Shown one piece after another: positions 30,190-41,197 of a stretch of DNA of 64,000 nucleotides. Position 1 is the stretch's first letter. Each line of letters opens with the position of its first letter. The position numbers were made by a program, and so were the translations under genes. Below the pieces are notes generated by a model that made no database searches, had not been told where the DNA came from, and saw only the letters and a list, made by a program, of their open reading frames with translations. Source of the stretch: Trichobilharzia szidati (lineage: Eukaryota; Platyhelminthes; Trematoda; Strigeidida; Schistosomatidae); the NCBI GenBank assembly GCA_944472155.2, contig OX235279.1, positions 173,207,868 to 173,271,867 of the forward strand. Reading direction: 5' to 3'.

Positions 30190-30500
30190 AGTGCCCAAGT
30201 TCTGTTCTTATATTGAAGAAGTCACCTGTTGATGATGAATATCTGTAGCAGCCCGTTGGAAATGCCTGCGCTAACAGTGCACCAAGCTTCTGAACCATTT
30301 GGAAGCACTGACTGACATGACATTAGTGCTAAACAAAATTCGAATCTTGCTCCTTGTTCTAATTGCAAAAGGTCTCCACACTGGCTTCTTTCCTGATTCT
30401 GATTGCTGGCTGGCCATAACATCCTCGTTCGTGCTACCATGTGTAGTTGATGCAATGCAGGTAGGTGAAAGAAACTGCTCCCATTTGATTTCTGCCATTA
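30190..30500 (-). pseudogene. RTE-type LINE fragment, decayed
   Basis: On the minus strand 'RFEFCLALMSCQSVLPNGSEAW' in two pieces matches 'KIRIFNTNVKSVLLYGSETW'. Then 'ISNGLLQIFI' matches 'ISNSLLQTFI'. Upstream 'HMVARTRMLWPASNQNQ' is part of the linker. Stops are few but the ends are truncated. Confidence 0.65.
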
Positions 30501-30944
30501 ATGATAGTGATTGGTGTTTGTTGTTGGTATTTCGGTGATTTTCAACACTTTCTTCCTTCGTAGGTTATCTGAAGTCCTATCTTCACTGCTTATTTCACTA
30601 ACTCGTTAGTTTTCATCTGTAAACCTCTGAAGTCACCTAACAATCATACGGATCAGTAGTTAAAATTATGATCAGATTTTCTAGGTTACTTATAAGTAGT
30701 CAAATGCAAATCTGTTTAATTTCCAGGCAGCCATTATCAATAAATAATACTGGGAGTTCAATTATCTTTCTTTGCGTCAAAAACTGGATTAAGAGATACC
30801 AGAGATGAACAAGGCCAGAACTCATACTTTCTTTGGGCCAAATTATTATGAAAGTAATCGTAAATCTTCCAGCTATTTGACAACAATAATAAAATTGTCA
30901 TTGTATGTTTGTTTCACTTATTAGTTACTTTTCAGTGTTATTAC
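30501..30944. other. Intron sequence, no feature seen
   Basis: AT-rich, between the RTE fragment and the candidate exon at 30,945. Confidence 0.35.
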
Positions 30945-31142
30945 CTTCCATCTCCCCGCATTGCTTCTTCTTCTTGGACTTCTGAGGTGAGACGTCAATT
31001 ATCCTAACGATTGTTGAGGGATGGACAAATACTGTCCGATGATATTTTCTGAAGCTGGCACTACAGTTTGCTGATTGGCAAATGTTAGAATTCAAGTGTT
31101 GGCTTGTAGGAATTTGATTAGTTACAGGATTTTCATCATGAG
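30945..31142 (-). CDS. Candidate exon starting inside a SINE1 tail
   Basis: The acceptor CTAATGTCAG at 31,143 lies in the last bases of the SINE1 copy at 31.14-31.38 kb. The exon then reads 'HDENPVTNQIPTSQHLN', 'KYHRTVFVHPSTIVRIIDV' and a lysine-rich 'PQKSKKKKQCGEMEG', ending at a GTAATA donor (30,944). Phase 1 matches the donor of the exon at 31,580-31,418. The lysine run and hydrophilic nature suit a cytosolic N-terminus of a membrane protein. Either the SINE supplied the splice site or the frame is fortuitous. Confidence 0.38.
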
Positions 31143-31380
31143 CTGACATTAGTTAGAGAACCATTGGAAAACCTGGGAGTACTGAACAGCTGGTTCGTCC
31201 TAGTTTGGCGCTCTTCATCAGTACGCACCCACCGGGATTCGGACCCAAGACCTTCTGGTTACAAGGCGAGCTCGTATACCATTAAGCCACTGAGACCCGA
31301 TCCAATGGTCCATGAATTCTAACTTCTGCCAATTCACGACATAGCGCGACCCCTAGCCAATGTCTTCGGCGGATATTTGT
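31143..31380 (-). repeat. SINE1 copy in intron 1
   Basis: Antisense order: tail TTCTCTAACTAATGTCAG on the minus strand's 3' side, the hammerhead module around 31,170-31,225, then CAAGGCGAGCTCGTATACCATTAAGCCACTGAGACC as the reversed head. On the minus strand the core CTGATGA is intact, but three bases of stem I were lost and GAAAC became GAACC. Confidence 0.72.
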
Positions 31381-31417
31381 CCTCACGCCCGACCTGCTGC
31401 AACATTCATAGGCTTAC

Positions 31418-31580
31418 CTGTAGATTCAGTTACAGTGACTGGAAAGTCAGCAGGATCAATCTTTGTAACCTGAAGGTCTAAGTGATACCGTTTTCTAGCC
31501 ACAGATAAAGTCATATTGGTGAATAAGAGCAAAACTAACCTGTGCGTAAAAGAGGTACCTTCATCCTCAATGTTTGCCAT
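31418..31580 (-). CDS. Candidate first coding exon of the membrane-protein gene
   Basis: The start ATG at 31,580 sits in a strong GCCATGG context with an in-frame stop just upstream. The exon encodes 'MANIEDEGTSFTHR', a central part, and 'KRYHLDLQVTKIDPADFPV', ending at an ACAG/GTAAGCC donor (31,417) in phase 1. A possible 45 bp in-frame mini-intron (GTTAGT to GGCTAG) lies inside; very short 5' introns are common in schistosomes. No known domain was seen. Assignment to the same gene as the downstream exons rests on strand, phase and the lack of repeats. Confidence 0.42.
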
Positions 31581-31714
31581 GGCCTAGGGTAAGGTCGTCA
31601 TCAGAAACCTAATCATCCCATATTTTGACGTGTTATGTTCTTCTACACCTTAACTATCTTTTGTCTGCCTTTTCCACTGTTTTTCAATTTGTTTACTTTA
31701 TAAAATTACTAATT

Positions 31715-33195
31715 TCATACATTTATTCCCCTTAATGAATTTGAACAAAGAAAGAACTAGAGTTTTAGCAGAATAAAGTGGTACCATCTTTTATTTCGTT
31801 GCCTTCTCATCAGCTGCTTACAAGGCAAAGACATTATTAAATGTATCTACAAAAACAATTTCAACATACTTGCACAGAGTTCATTTTAAACAAAAATCAA
31901 TCGATCAATATATGCATACACTAATAATATATACATATATATATATATATGCAATATTAAACACACAATTCCGAACAATAATAACTATACACAATGAAAA
32001 CTTTTCAGCATCTCACATTCGGATGAAAAATATCTAGTTACTAGGGCAAAGAAAGACTGATAACCGCTTCTTTCTGAACGCACAAATCTGGTTTCAGGCG
32101 CTTGATGGAAATGGCTTCAGCGAACTTAAGGAGAATTGAGCTCTTTTGCTTATTGATAATTTTGAACGACTTTTCGATGTCCGCCTCATAACCCGTGTCG
32201 AGGAGATACCTGGCGATGGCACTGTTTAAAGCATTTGTTCCCTTTAGACGTAAGCTTTTTGGTACATGTTCAGAAAATCGTAGATATGCCCTTCTTTCTG
32301 TTCTTCCAATGTAACTGCTCCCGCAGATACATGTAAATTTGTATATACAGTTGGAGTTCACATGAGAAGGATATCTATCGATTTTTGACTGCACCATAGA
32401 GCAAGTTGTTTGATAGACGGGAACGAGCTTAGCTGTAGGATAGGCCATGGCTAGTGATGTACTCAGCCTTCTGTTGATCATCGCTGCAATGCTTTCACCT
32501 TTATAATCAAGCTGAAAGTGGATTGGCTTTTTTCCCACTGTGATTTGTTTTACATTTAGACCTTCAATACTTGTTGATGAACCTTTGAGGGTACCCTTTG
32601 CTCTTGAATATCTTTTCAAGAAACTCAAATTCTTCCTCTTATTTCTCTTCTAGGCGTTCCATGGCGATGTCGAGGAAGTGGAACTTCCCGTCACTTTCAT
32701 GTTCCATAGTGAACTCAATATTGGTGTGTGCATCATTGAATAATCTTAGAAGGTGTGAAGCATGACTTTCATTTTTGCACACTATAAATGTATCATCAAC
32801 ATATCGACAGCAGGAATTTGTTTCGTCGATCGCATGCTTCAACTTTGTTATTTCAAGGTTGGACATGAATATATCTGCTAAAACAGGGCTAAGTGGACTG
32901 CTCATAGCTACACCATCTATTTGGCGGTAAAGAGTGTTGTCAAATTGGAATTGCACATCCATGGTACACATTAGCAGTAGGCGTTTGAATTCCGACTCTG
33001 GGAGTGGGAGAAGATCCGACTGTTGACAAATGATCTCAATAGTTTCATTGATTGGAATCATTGGGAACAAGGAGGTTAAATCAAATGACACCATGAACTT
33101 ATTTAAAACGTTCATGTGGTTCACACTTTCAGAGAAATGAAATAAGTGTTTCACAGTGTGCACGCCTAGCCGTTGACAAATAGGTTCCAACTTCT
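31715..33195 (-). mobile_element. PLE lineage C copy, 5'-truncated
   Basis: The minus-strand order is RT (33,190-32,639), GIY-YIG (32,610-32,041), then a 3' UTR with a TA-microsatellite at about 31,930-31,955. It ends at the tip CATTTATTCCCCTTAATG near 31,720. The UTR matches both arms of the inverted unit at 38.42-39.38 kb. Confidence 0.85.
32041..33190 (-). pseudogene. PLE lineage C RT plus GIY-YIG with deletion between
   Basis: The RT part of 183 codons has motif A 'VSFDLTSLFPMIPINETI', motif B 'GVAMSSPLSPVLADIFM' (two G-to-S changes against the 3.0 kb copy) and the catalytic box 'CRYVDDTFIVCKNE'. It ends in a stop after 'FHFLDIAMERLEEK'. Roughly 60 residues of the connection are deleted. 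A frameshift near 'KSKGYPQRFINKY' separates the nuclease frame, which reads 'VQSKIDRYPSHVNSN', 'CTCICGSSYIGRTERR' in part, 'SAIARYLLDTGYE' and 'KPDLCVQKEAVI'. The nuclease itself is uninterrupted. The 5' end is truncated just before motif A. Confidence 0.88.
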
Positions 33196-34074
33196 AGTCA
33201 AGCCAACGTGCCACCTTATGTTGGGGTGAGTTGGTCATCGATAGTATAGGTCTCAGGGGCACTTGCTTTTGTGTATCTTCGGAAGGCCATACATGTGTCA
33301 CGTCATGACAAGTATACATCATATCATTATATATGCTGTCCTCGAGCTTGCATTCAGCGTGCCCCATTCATTTGTTCACATTTTTCTCATACCATTGAGT
33401 ATATACAAGCGGGTCACTTAATTGTTTAATTCACACTTTATTTTATTTTCTTGATAACTGTACACTTTATATGCATTTAACTGGCAATCTTACACAACGG
33501 ACTGTTATCCCATCTTGCACTTGTTAACCCAACACGATTTCTGATATGTATGTTTTTTATGTACTTTTTACTGGTTATTGTATATCAGCATGAATGAATT
33601 TATAACTGTAGAGAATAGAGAAGATTTTATTGAAACTGTTCTTGTTCTGAATTATATTATGTATATACTTAACTTACTGATTTAGGAATACGTAGACTGA
33701 CTGTGACCTGATTCTTAAAATGACAGCAACAACAACAACAACACTCAGAGAGAAGCTCAGTGGTTATGTTACTCCGACGGAAGCACTGGTTGACATGACT
33801 TCAAATCCCTAAGAGTACATCATTCCAATTAGTAGCGTTCTCTGAGCTGGTTGGTTTAGTTGCGGAGGTGCTTTCGTCGTCCTTCTGGACAACATCCCCT
33901 TTCAGCGCAATATTTAGCATAAAGTGAAATGATTTAAATTTCTTCATGAGTGGTATAGAATTGCGTCTCTCGGTAACTATCTTTACATATGCATTGACCA
34001 TTTTCTATTGACTTGGATTTTAAACTTTCTGGTCACATGATTTACTTTTTATTAGTTGGTATATTTGGTCGAAA
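33196..34074. other. No recognisable gene
   Basis: A minus-strand frame at 33,801-34,001 of 66 codons ends in a Ser/Thr/Glu-rich stretch. I see no domain and no splice logic tying it to the gene exons. An ACAACAACAACAACA tract lies near 33,728. Confidence 0.35.
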
Positions 34075-35330
34075 ACTCCATTATAGATAAGGTTTTATTT
34101 TGATAAATCACACAGTGTTATACAGTAATATACTCTACCACAGTGCCCAAGTTTTATACTTATTCATTTGAGTACCAGGCTTCTAGGAATTCTCTGGCAC
34201 TTTTGGTGTTTCCTCTCGACATTACACCAATCAATCTGATATCCATAATTATCTATATGCACTGATATGAAAGAATATATATCATGTCTTCTCACAGCTG
34301 ATTTGCGTTCCTGGATTCTGATTCGAAGGGGACACCCACTTTGACCGATGTAATGCCTGTTACAGTTCATACAATTTATTTTTGTAAACAGTATTGATTT
34401 TATCTCCCTTTTCTGTTGGATGTGTCTTTCTGTTTGCACCATATCGAATGAAGTGATTGTGCTGGCTGGCTTCTTTGCTTTATCTATTTCAAACGGTTTC
34501 AGTATTCTAGCTGTTATTTCAGAGATATTACTCATGTATAGTAGGATGAATTTTCTTGTGGTCTTTGATGATGGTTCTTTGCTGGTGTTTTGATTCGACT
34601 TTAAACACTTCTTGATGAAATTTTGGGGATAACCATTCTTTTGAAGACAGTTTGTAGGTATTTTTCTTCCATTCTTTTCAACGCTGGAGTGCTACAGTGT
34701 GTTTCAATTCCTTTAAGCAATGTCTGCACACAGTTTCTTTTGTGAGTAATTGGGTCATTGCTAGTATAGTTGAGTGTTTGATCTGTGTGCTTTGATTTTC
34801 TGTTTACTTGTGTTTCTAAATTTCGTGTGTTAGTTCTCCTGATGAAGGCATCTAAAAGTGGGATTTTGTTATCTAATTCTTCTTCTACTCTTTTGAATTT
34901 GATGTCTTCAAATATGTTGTTTATTAACTTATGGGTATATTCCAAATCATTTCTTTTAATTATTACAACTGTATCGTCCCAGTAACGTACCCAGACTTTT
35001 GGTTTAATTATAGGTAGAGCTATTAATTCGAATCTTTGCATGACGGCTTCAGCTTTTAATTGTGATATTAGTGATCCCATTGGTGTTCCTTTTATCTGTT
35101 TGTGTAATTGAGTACTGAAATGGAAGTATGTTGTACGGCATAATTTTATGAGTTCTATCCAAGCTGAACATCACTGCGTTTTTATGTTTTCATCACTATA
35201 GAGTAATTGTTGCATAGTTTCTGTTGCTAGTTTTGGACTAACTGAAGTATATAATGCTGTGACATCAAAGGACACCATTATTTCATTGTCATCCACTTGA
35301 ATGTTTTTGATTTTCCCAAAAAATTGGAGG
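34075..35330 (-). pseudogene. PLE lineage B RT plus GIY-YIG
   Basis: The minus strand from about 35,290 reads motif A 'IMVSFDVTALYTSVSPKLA'. A TGA stop interrupts at about 35,170 ('NIKTQ', stop, 'CSAWIEL'). Motif B 'IKGTPMGSLISQLKAEAVM' and a catalytic box 'VRYWDDTVVII' with tryptophan in the second position follow. After 'IPLLDAFIRRTN' and 'NYTSNDPITHKRN' a frameshift leads to the nuclease (34,535-34,164): 'CMNCNRHYIGQSGCPLRIR' and 'SAVRRHDIYSFISVHI'. It is clearly distinct from lineages A and C to F. A lineage A-like terminus with CACTGTGGTAG in reverse follows at 34,078-34,160. Confidence 0.85.
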
Positions 35331-36205
35331 CTGGAGACTGATGAGTGGCAAAAAGGACGAAAAATAGGTCACGCAGAGCTTCCTGCTAACTGCATTCAAC
35401 CACTTAACATAAATGTAAAGGAAAACCTACTGGATTGTTCTATTATAGACCACAATTGCAATCATAATCAGAGTCGTAATTTCTTCAACCTTCTTATATT
35501 CCAATAAGTGTTACTTCGCTCCTTTGCACCATTATTATTATTCATTCCATGCATTCCAAATGCAACAAAATAGGGCCTCACTGGTATATCCCCAGTGCGT
35601 CACCGGACGCCAAACTTAGCACTTTCCATTCGAGTCCCAATTGACCACCTAGTGTAGTTTACTAGACACTCCTTAGACCGGAAAAAATGGGAGATCAGAT
35701 ATGGGGCTAGTAATCCCACTTGATTGAATTATACCTCTAGCCCTACGGAAAATTCAAAGTATGGAGGAAATTCATGGAAGGATTTCGCCGATGGGTGAAA
35801 GCTCTGCAGAAGCAAATCAGCCGATGTGTGTCTTTCCAATGAAAGCAAACCTAAACATAGAGAAATGGAGTCTCCACACCATTTTTTTTCGCCTATCTGG
35901 TAAGACTGTTTATATCAACACCAGAACCAAAGGCTCTCGCGCAGTGAGAAGCAATCTCCTACAGGATTATAACATCAAGACTCTACCCTATGCGAAGGAA
36001 GACTGTAGCTTTGATCATATTGAGAAATGAATGAAATGAGCTTAGTCTGCAGAATCTAGTTTGTTAAGATTAGTTGAGAGGTTCAGTCCAATTTTAGCAC
36101 AGAAACACACACCTGATAAAAGAATATGGTTAAGGAAGAATTTTGTACCTCAGAGAATCCTGAAAAAATTTGTATTCAACTTGTGAAGTGATTAAACCGG
36201 TATAA
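35331..36205. other. No recognised gene; unassigned repeat-like sequence
   Basis: A plus-strand frame at 35,761-36,030 of 89 codons has no motif I can identify. GTGCGTCACCGGACGCC near 35,597 is locally GC-rich with a small inverted repeat. Confidence 0.35.
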
Positions 36206-37760
36206 TTGATATAAGTATAAAACTTGGGCACTTTGGTAGAGTATAACTCCATTATGGATAAGATTTTATTTTGATAAATCACACAGTGTTGTACAGTAAT
36301 ATTAACTAATGACCACGTTTCGAGCATAAACCACTGCCACTCGATAATCATATCAAGGCACTACTCACACAACTTTTTTTCTTTCATTTATATACATGTG
36401 TCGAACCGATTAGATATTGTAATAAAAATCAATATGAGATAATGTACATTCAGAAATGATAATAATAATATGAGTGTTATTGATGAAATACAATCAGATG
36501 GGAAATAAGACGAGTGTTTTTATAGTCAAAATAAGTAACTTGTTACGTGTAACTTGTTGTGATGTGCCTGAATTGAAATAGAATTTTGAGATTATTTATT
36601 ATCCTCTTCTGATTTAACTGACTGGCGGTAATAATATCTTCCATGTTTCTGGTATTTGCTTTGAGTCACTTCTGTTGCACGTGTTGGGTGTAGACTCGAT
36701 GAACCAGGCAGGATTCAGTAATCAATCTCTCTATTTCCACCTACCTATATTACTTCTTAGAATTTTAACCCTCTCCCACCCCATTGTGTGGTTGTGTGTT
36801 AATGTATGTAGTGCAGTTGCTGAGCTTTTTCCTAAATTACTTATCTTCACGGGGTCAACCATTCTTACCTTAGCTAAATTCTTATGTTCCGACAATCTGA
36901 TTACACCCGATCTACTAGTTTGACCCATATAGTTGACCTCATCCTCATTGCAAGGTATTTCGTAAATTATATTATTTTGTCTAATTGGGTCAACAGGGTC
37001 CTTTAACCTACAGAGCTTGTCCCTGAGTGAGTTTGTATGGCACTCTAATTTCTGCTTTATTAAGAATCCTACGTAGGGTATCAGATGTCCCCTGCCTCCT
37101 TATATGGTATAACAGTAGATGACTTATATTCCCTCTCATTTATGTTATCATTATTAGTTTCACAATTATTTTTATTCTCTTTTTGACCTTTACTGATCTT
37201 TCTAATGAATTTTATAGGGTAGTTATTTAACACCAACGCATCTTCTTCTATGTGTTTTATTTCATCATTTAGGTCTTTTCTTGTGCTACTTAGTGCTACT
37301 GCTCGGTTTGTTAGACACTTAACTACTAAGCCTGCCTTCACAGTTAACGGATGAGACGAATTGAAGTCTAAATATCTACTAGAATGCGTTGGTTTTTTAT
37401 AAACACTAGTGTGCAGTCTAACTTCTTCTGATCGTTTTATTTTACAATCTAACATAGCTAATTCTCCTTGTTCATTTTCCGGTCCAAATGTTAATTGTGT
37501 TCCCTTCACTAGGGAGTTTGTATGCGTCAAGAAGCTAGAGATATGTTCTGTTTTTAACACTGTGTGTGAAAGTGTCATCCACATATCTCCACCATATTTT
37601 TGGAGTAGGATTAAGTAAATATATTAAGAGCACTATTTTCCCAGCTGTACCATAAATATATGTGGTACGATAGGGGATATTGGTGATCCCATTGCTCCAC
37701 CTTCTGTTTGTCTATATATTTTGCCTTTGAATTTAAAGATAGTAGATGTGAGGCATAACT
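36206..37760 (-). mobile_element. PLE lineage A copy
   Basis: The left end carries AACTTGGGCACTTTGGTAG and the hammerhead-like terminus. Coding then follows on the minus strand from about 36,650 to 37,760. The order and sequence are close to the 21.4-23.2 kb copy, but no inverted right end is present. Confidence 0.82.
36731..37740 (-). pseudogene. PLE lineage A RT C-terminal half plus GIY-YIG
   Basis: Motif B 'QTEGGAMGSPISPIV' lies near 37,700. The catalytic 'WWRYVDDTFTH' near 37,590 is followed by a frameshift. It then reads 'ENEQGELAMLDCKIKRSEE', 'NSSHPLTVKAGLVVKCLTN' and 'NNYPIKFIRKISK' to about 37,081. The linker contains 'LKDPVDPIRQNNIIYEIPC'. A small deletion removes the cysteine lead. 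The nuclease continues as 'GQTSRSGVIRLSEHKNLAK' and 'LHTLTHNHTMGWERVKILR'. At least three frame breaks are present. Confidence 0.82.
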
Positions 37761-38408
37761 GAATTCCTGAAATAATTTCCTCAATGGGTATATTTGTTGT
37801 TCTTGTTTTTCGAAGTTTACTAATGGGAAGAACTCTATGCAGTTTTTAAAGAAACGATTGGTATGTTGACCTAGGAAGCTTATGACATGATACAGTATTC
37901 CACAAAAATACAGATCACAACGAACAATATTTTTTTAGCATTAACGACTGCTGAGAAATTAATGAAATGTCGACTGTTTCAGATGACACTGGTAAGTTGC
38001 TCAACGTCTGAAACGCCATCAAAGACCAGAAATGAGATTCTTCTTACTATTTATATTTCCTTGAAAGCTGCTCATGAATACTGATTGGTAGTAAATACTA
38101 CTGCTGATTGAATATGATTGATTGATTGATATGATTATAATCTGAGTACTTCCCATTTCCAAAATGAAACTGGGGTGACAAATTTGATTAAATACATATA
38201 TATTACCAGTACGCCCAAGTTGCTGGCCAACATTCAGATGGTTCGAACTGATTCGCCCCTCTGAGCTTAGTCTAACTGGATACATTGCAGATGCGCTCAT
38301 CCTGAGGCTAGAAATAAGGTGTTAAAAGTTTCTAACTACTTATACTAATTGATCGGTAGTATATACCATCATGGACTGACGCTTTTTCCTATCTGATTGA
38401 TGTCAAGC
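37761..38408. other. No recognisable gene
   Basis: A minus-strand frame at 38,019-38,300 has no motif. GATTGATTGATTGAT-like runs lie near 38,105-38,130. Confidence 0.35.
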
Positions 38409-38420
38409 TGACTATATACT

Positions 38421-39378
38421 ACAGTTTTAGCAGAATAAAATGGTACCAGCTTTTATTTCGTTGCCTTCTCGTCAGCTGCTTACAGGGTAGAGACATTATT
38501 AAATATATCTACAAAAACAATTTTAACAATACTTGCACAGAGTTCATTTTAAGCAAAAATCAATCGATCAATGTATGCATACAGTAATAATATATACATA
38601 TGCAATATTAAACACTATTCCGAACAACAATAATAATCATACACAATGGAAACTTTTCAGCATTTCGCATTCAGATGAAAGAGAGATGAAAAAAAATATC
38701 CAGTTACCAGGGCAAAGAAAGACTGATAACCGCATTTTTCTGGACGCATAAATCAGGTTTCAGGCGCTTGATGGAAATGGCTTCAGCAAACTTACACTGG
38801 AAGAACAGAAAGAAGGGCATATCTACGATTTTCTGAACATGTACCAAAAAACTTACGTTTAAAGGGAACAAATGCTCTAAACAGTGCCATCGCCAGGCAT
38901 CTCTTCGACACGGATAATGAGGTGGACGTCAAAAAGTCGTTCAAAATTTTCAATAGGCAAAAGAGTTCAATTCTCCTTAAGTTTGCTGAAGCCATTTCCA
39001 TCAAGCACCTGAAACCTGATTTATGCGTCCAGAAAAATGCGGTTATCAGTCTTTCTTTACCCTGGTAACTGGATACTTTTCATCTGAATGCGAAATGCTG
39101 AAAAGTTTCCATTGTGCATGATTATTATTGTTCGGAATAGTGTTTAATATTGCATATATATGTATATATTATTAGTGTATGCGTATATTGATCGATTGAT
39201 TTTTGTTTAAAATGAACTCTGTGCAAGTATGTTAAAATTGTTTTTGTAGATATATGCAATAATGTCTTTGCCCTGTAAGCAGATGAAGAGAAGGCAACGA
39301 AATAAAAGCTGGTACCATTTTATTCTGCTAAAACTGTAGTTCTTGCTTTGTTCAAATTCATTAAGGGGAATAAATGTA
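38421..39378. mobile_element. Head-to-head PLE lineage C unit with 12 bp duplication
   Basis: The arms 38,421-38,790 and 38,979-39,345 are reverse complements of about 365 bp. The centre and right arm encode a GIY-YIG tail on the plus strand. Both outer ends are the lineage C 3' UTR. The flanks carry TGACTATATACT (38,409-38,420 and 39,379-39,390), a perfect 12 bp duplication. The right arm runs about 35 bp further out than the left, to the full PLE tip. Confidence 0.9.
38795..39068 (+). pseudogene. PLE GIY-YIG C-terminal part (lineage C)
   Basis: The plus-strand frame reads 'TGRTERRAYLRFSEHVPK', 'SAIARHLFDTDNEVDVKK', 'SSILLKFAEAISIKHLKPD' and ends 'LCVQKNAVISLSLPW'. It begins directly after the YIG glycine, so the cysteine lead and catalytic tyrosines are missing. 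The left arm encodes the last 25 or so residues of the same protein in the opposite direction. Confidence 0.85.
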
Positions 39379-39390
39379 TGACTATATACT

Positions 39391-40265
39391 GCGTGTTGTA
39401 AATATATCTGGTTTCTGAAGGATACTGGGCTATAACTGAGTAATTTGCATATGACTAAGTCGATTTATGCATATTTCCGGGATTTAAGGAAACCATACTC
39501 AGTAAGTGTTTAGTAAATATCTTGTTGTCTTTGATCGAGAATGTAGCTGACTACCTTAAAACACTCAACTTGCGCTAAGTAGATTCCAGGTTTAAATCTA
39601 ACCGCTAAACCTGGTTTAGTCTTCGTACCACAAATATGGCTCACAGCTTGATGCATCCGAAAACTGCAATTGAAGGAGAATACTCACTCACATTTAGAAT
39701 ATTTAGTAATATTTCCAATAATAAAAATCAGCTATTTTTAAATTAACAAGTAAACAGTTCCATTTATGGAGGGGGGGTAATTTAAAATCTAATCATTTCG
39801 CGCCAAATCAAGTTAGCTATAGTTTAATTCATTGAAACGAAGCTAATTCTTAGCTGGAAATGCGAAATCAACAGTTGTAGTGAATATCTCAACAGACTAG
39901 GCATAGTTCATCCATTATGGACAAAACAATTTTGAAAAATGTTTATAAAAAAATTCAACTATATACCATAAAAATTATTTTCATATGAAAAACAAAAAGA
40001 ATAAATCAAAATAACTGAATAGATAAAGTAAAACAAAAGACAAAAACCTGATAAGCAAACAAAAAAACAGCATATAAAAAGGAAATGCATTCGCACCCAC
40101 ATAACACATGCACGTGTTTTCGGTCAGTTAGATAGAACAAAGAAAAAAAGAAGAGAGCAATAGTCTCAACTTTCATGCAACCAACCAACCCAGTGGTGAA
40201 TTTTGCTGTCCGTCAACGAGACTCTGTAGACACGAAGGAAGTAACGAACAATCTGGAAAGAAAAA
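39391..40265. other. No recognisable gene
   Basis: AT-rich, with a short G-run near 39,768. Only motif-free short frames. Confidence 0.4.
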
Positions 40266-40269
40266 TGTG

Positions 40270-40280
40270 AATGTATACAA

Positions 40281-40313
<33 letters not shown>

Positions 40314-40337
40314 AGAGAGAGAGAGAGAAAAAAAAGG
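40270..40337. repeat. TA/AG microsatellite
   Basis: Consecutive (TA)n, (TATA)C(TATA)n and (GA)n tracts, then an A-run, seen directly. Confidence 0.9.
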
Positions 40338-40522
40338 TGTAGGCAATTAGAATTGATTGATTAGTAGGTACTTGAAGTATTTTTGTGTTTTGAATATCGA
40401 TCGATCTATGCATGTCTAACTTAACTATGTCTATATTAGTTTGTTTATTAGGTATATCACACAGTGAATCAGTATTATTTACTGGATGACTTTTCGAACA
40501 AAATTTACTGTTCATAATCATA

Positions 40523-40729
40523 TCAATTGTGATCACACGACTTTGACACTTGAGTTTTATAGTTTTCTTTGTTCTCTCCTATTTGTCGTATGGGGAGTAG
40601 AATTTTCCATATATCGGGGACAGGTGATGAATCATTCCTATTACATGTGTTTGCAGTTGATTCAATAAACAAAGCTTCTGTTATCAATCTCTCCCTATAC
40701 CCTGTGACATTAGATTTTAAAACTGTCAT
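40523..40729 (-). pseudogene. PLE lineage A C-terminal codons, left arm
   Basis: 'TVLKSNVTGYRERLITEAL', 'STANTCNRNDSSPVPDIW' and 'RQIGENKENYKTQVSK' form the extreme PLE C-terminus after the nuclease. It is identical to the right-arm copy at 40,991-41,197 in translation. Confidence 0.8.
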
Positions 40730-40990
40730 CCTATCCCATCCATCCTATTGTATGGTTGTGTGTAACTGCATGTAGCGAGTGCCTTAGTTGAACTATTCTC
40801 TAGATTTCTTATTTTATTCGGGTCAACCAATCTAGATTTTGCTAAGTTCTTATGTACTAGCTGAACATAAAAACCTAGCAAAATCTAGATTGGTTGATCC
40901 GAATAAGATAAGAAATCTAGAGAATAGTTTACCTACACCACTCACTATATGCAATTAAACACAACCATACAATAGGATGGATGGGATAGG

Positions 40991-41197
40991 ATGACAGTTT
41001 TAAAATCTAATGTCACAGGGTATAGGGAGAGATTGATAACAGAAGCTTTGTTTATTGAATCAACTGCAAACACATGTAATAGGAATGATTCATCACCTGT
41101 CCCCGATATATGGAAAATTCTACTCCCCATACGACAAATAGGAGAGAACAAAGAAAACTATAAAACTCAAGTGTCAAAGTCGTGTGATCACAATTGA
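40991..41197 (+). pseudogene. PLE lineage A C-terminal codons, right arm
   Basis: Same peptide as the left arm in the opposite orientation. Upstream, toward the centre, 'HKNLAKSRLVDPNKIRNLEN' can be read before a frame break. The YIG box is absent. Confidence 0.8.

Noticed and set aside
33801..34001. Additional exon of the minus-strand membrane-protein gene
   Set aside because: The frame ends in a stop without a donor and lies upstream of a good ATG with an in-frame stop at 31.58 kb. There is no supporting phase.
35761..36030. 89-codon plus-strand frame as a gene
   Set aside because: No domain, no flanking splice sites that make sense, and it sits between PLE copies. Left as unassigned.
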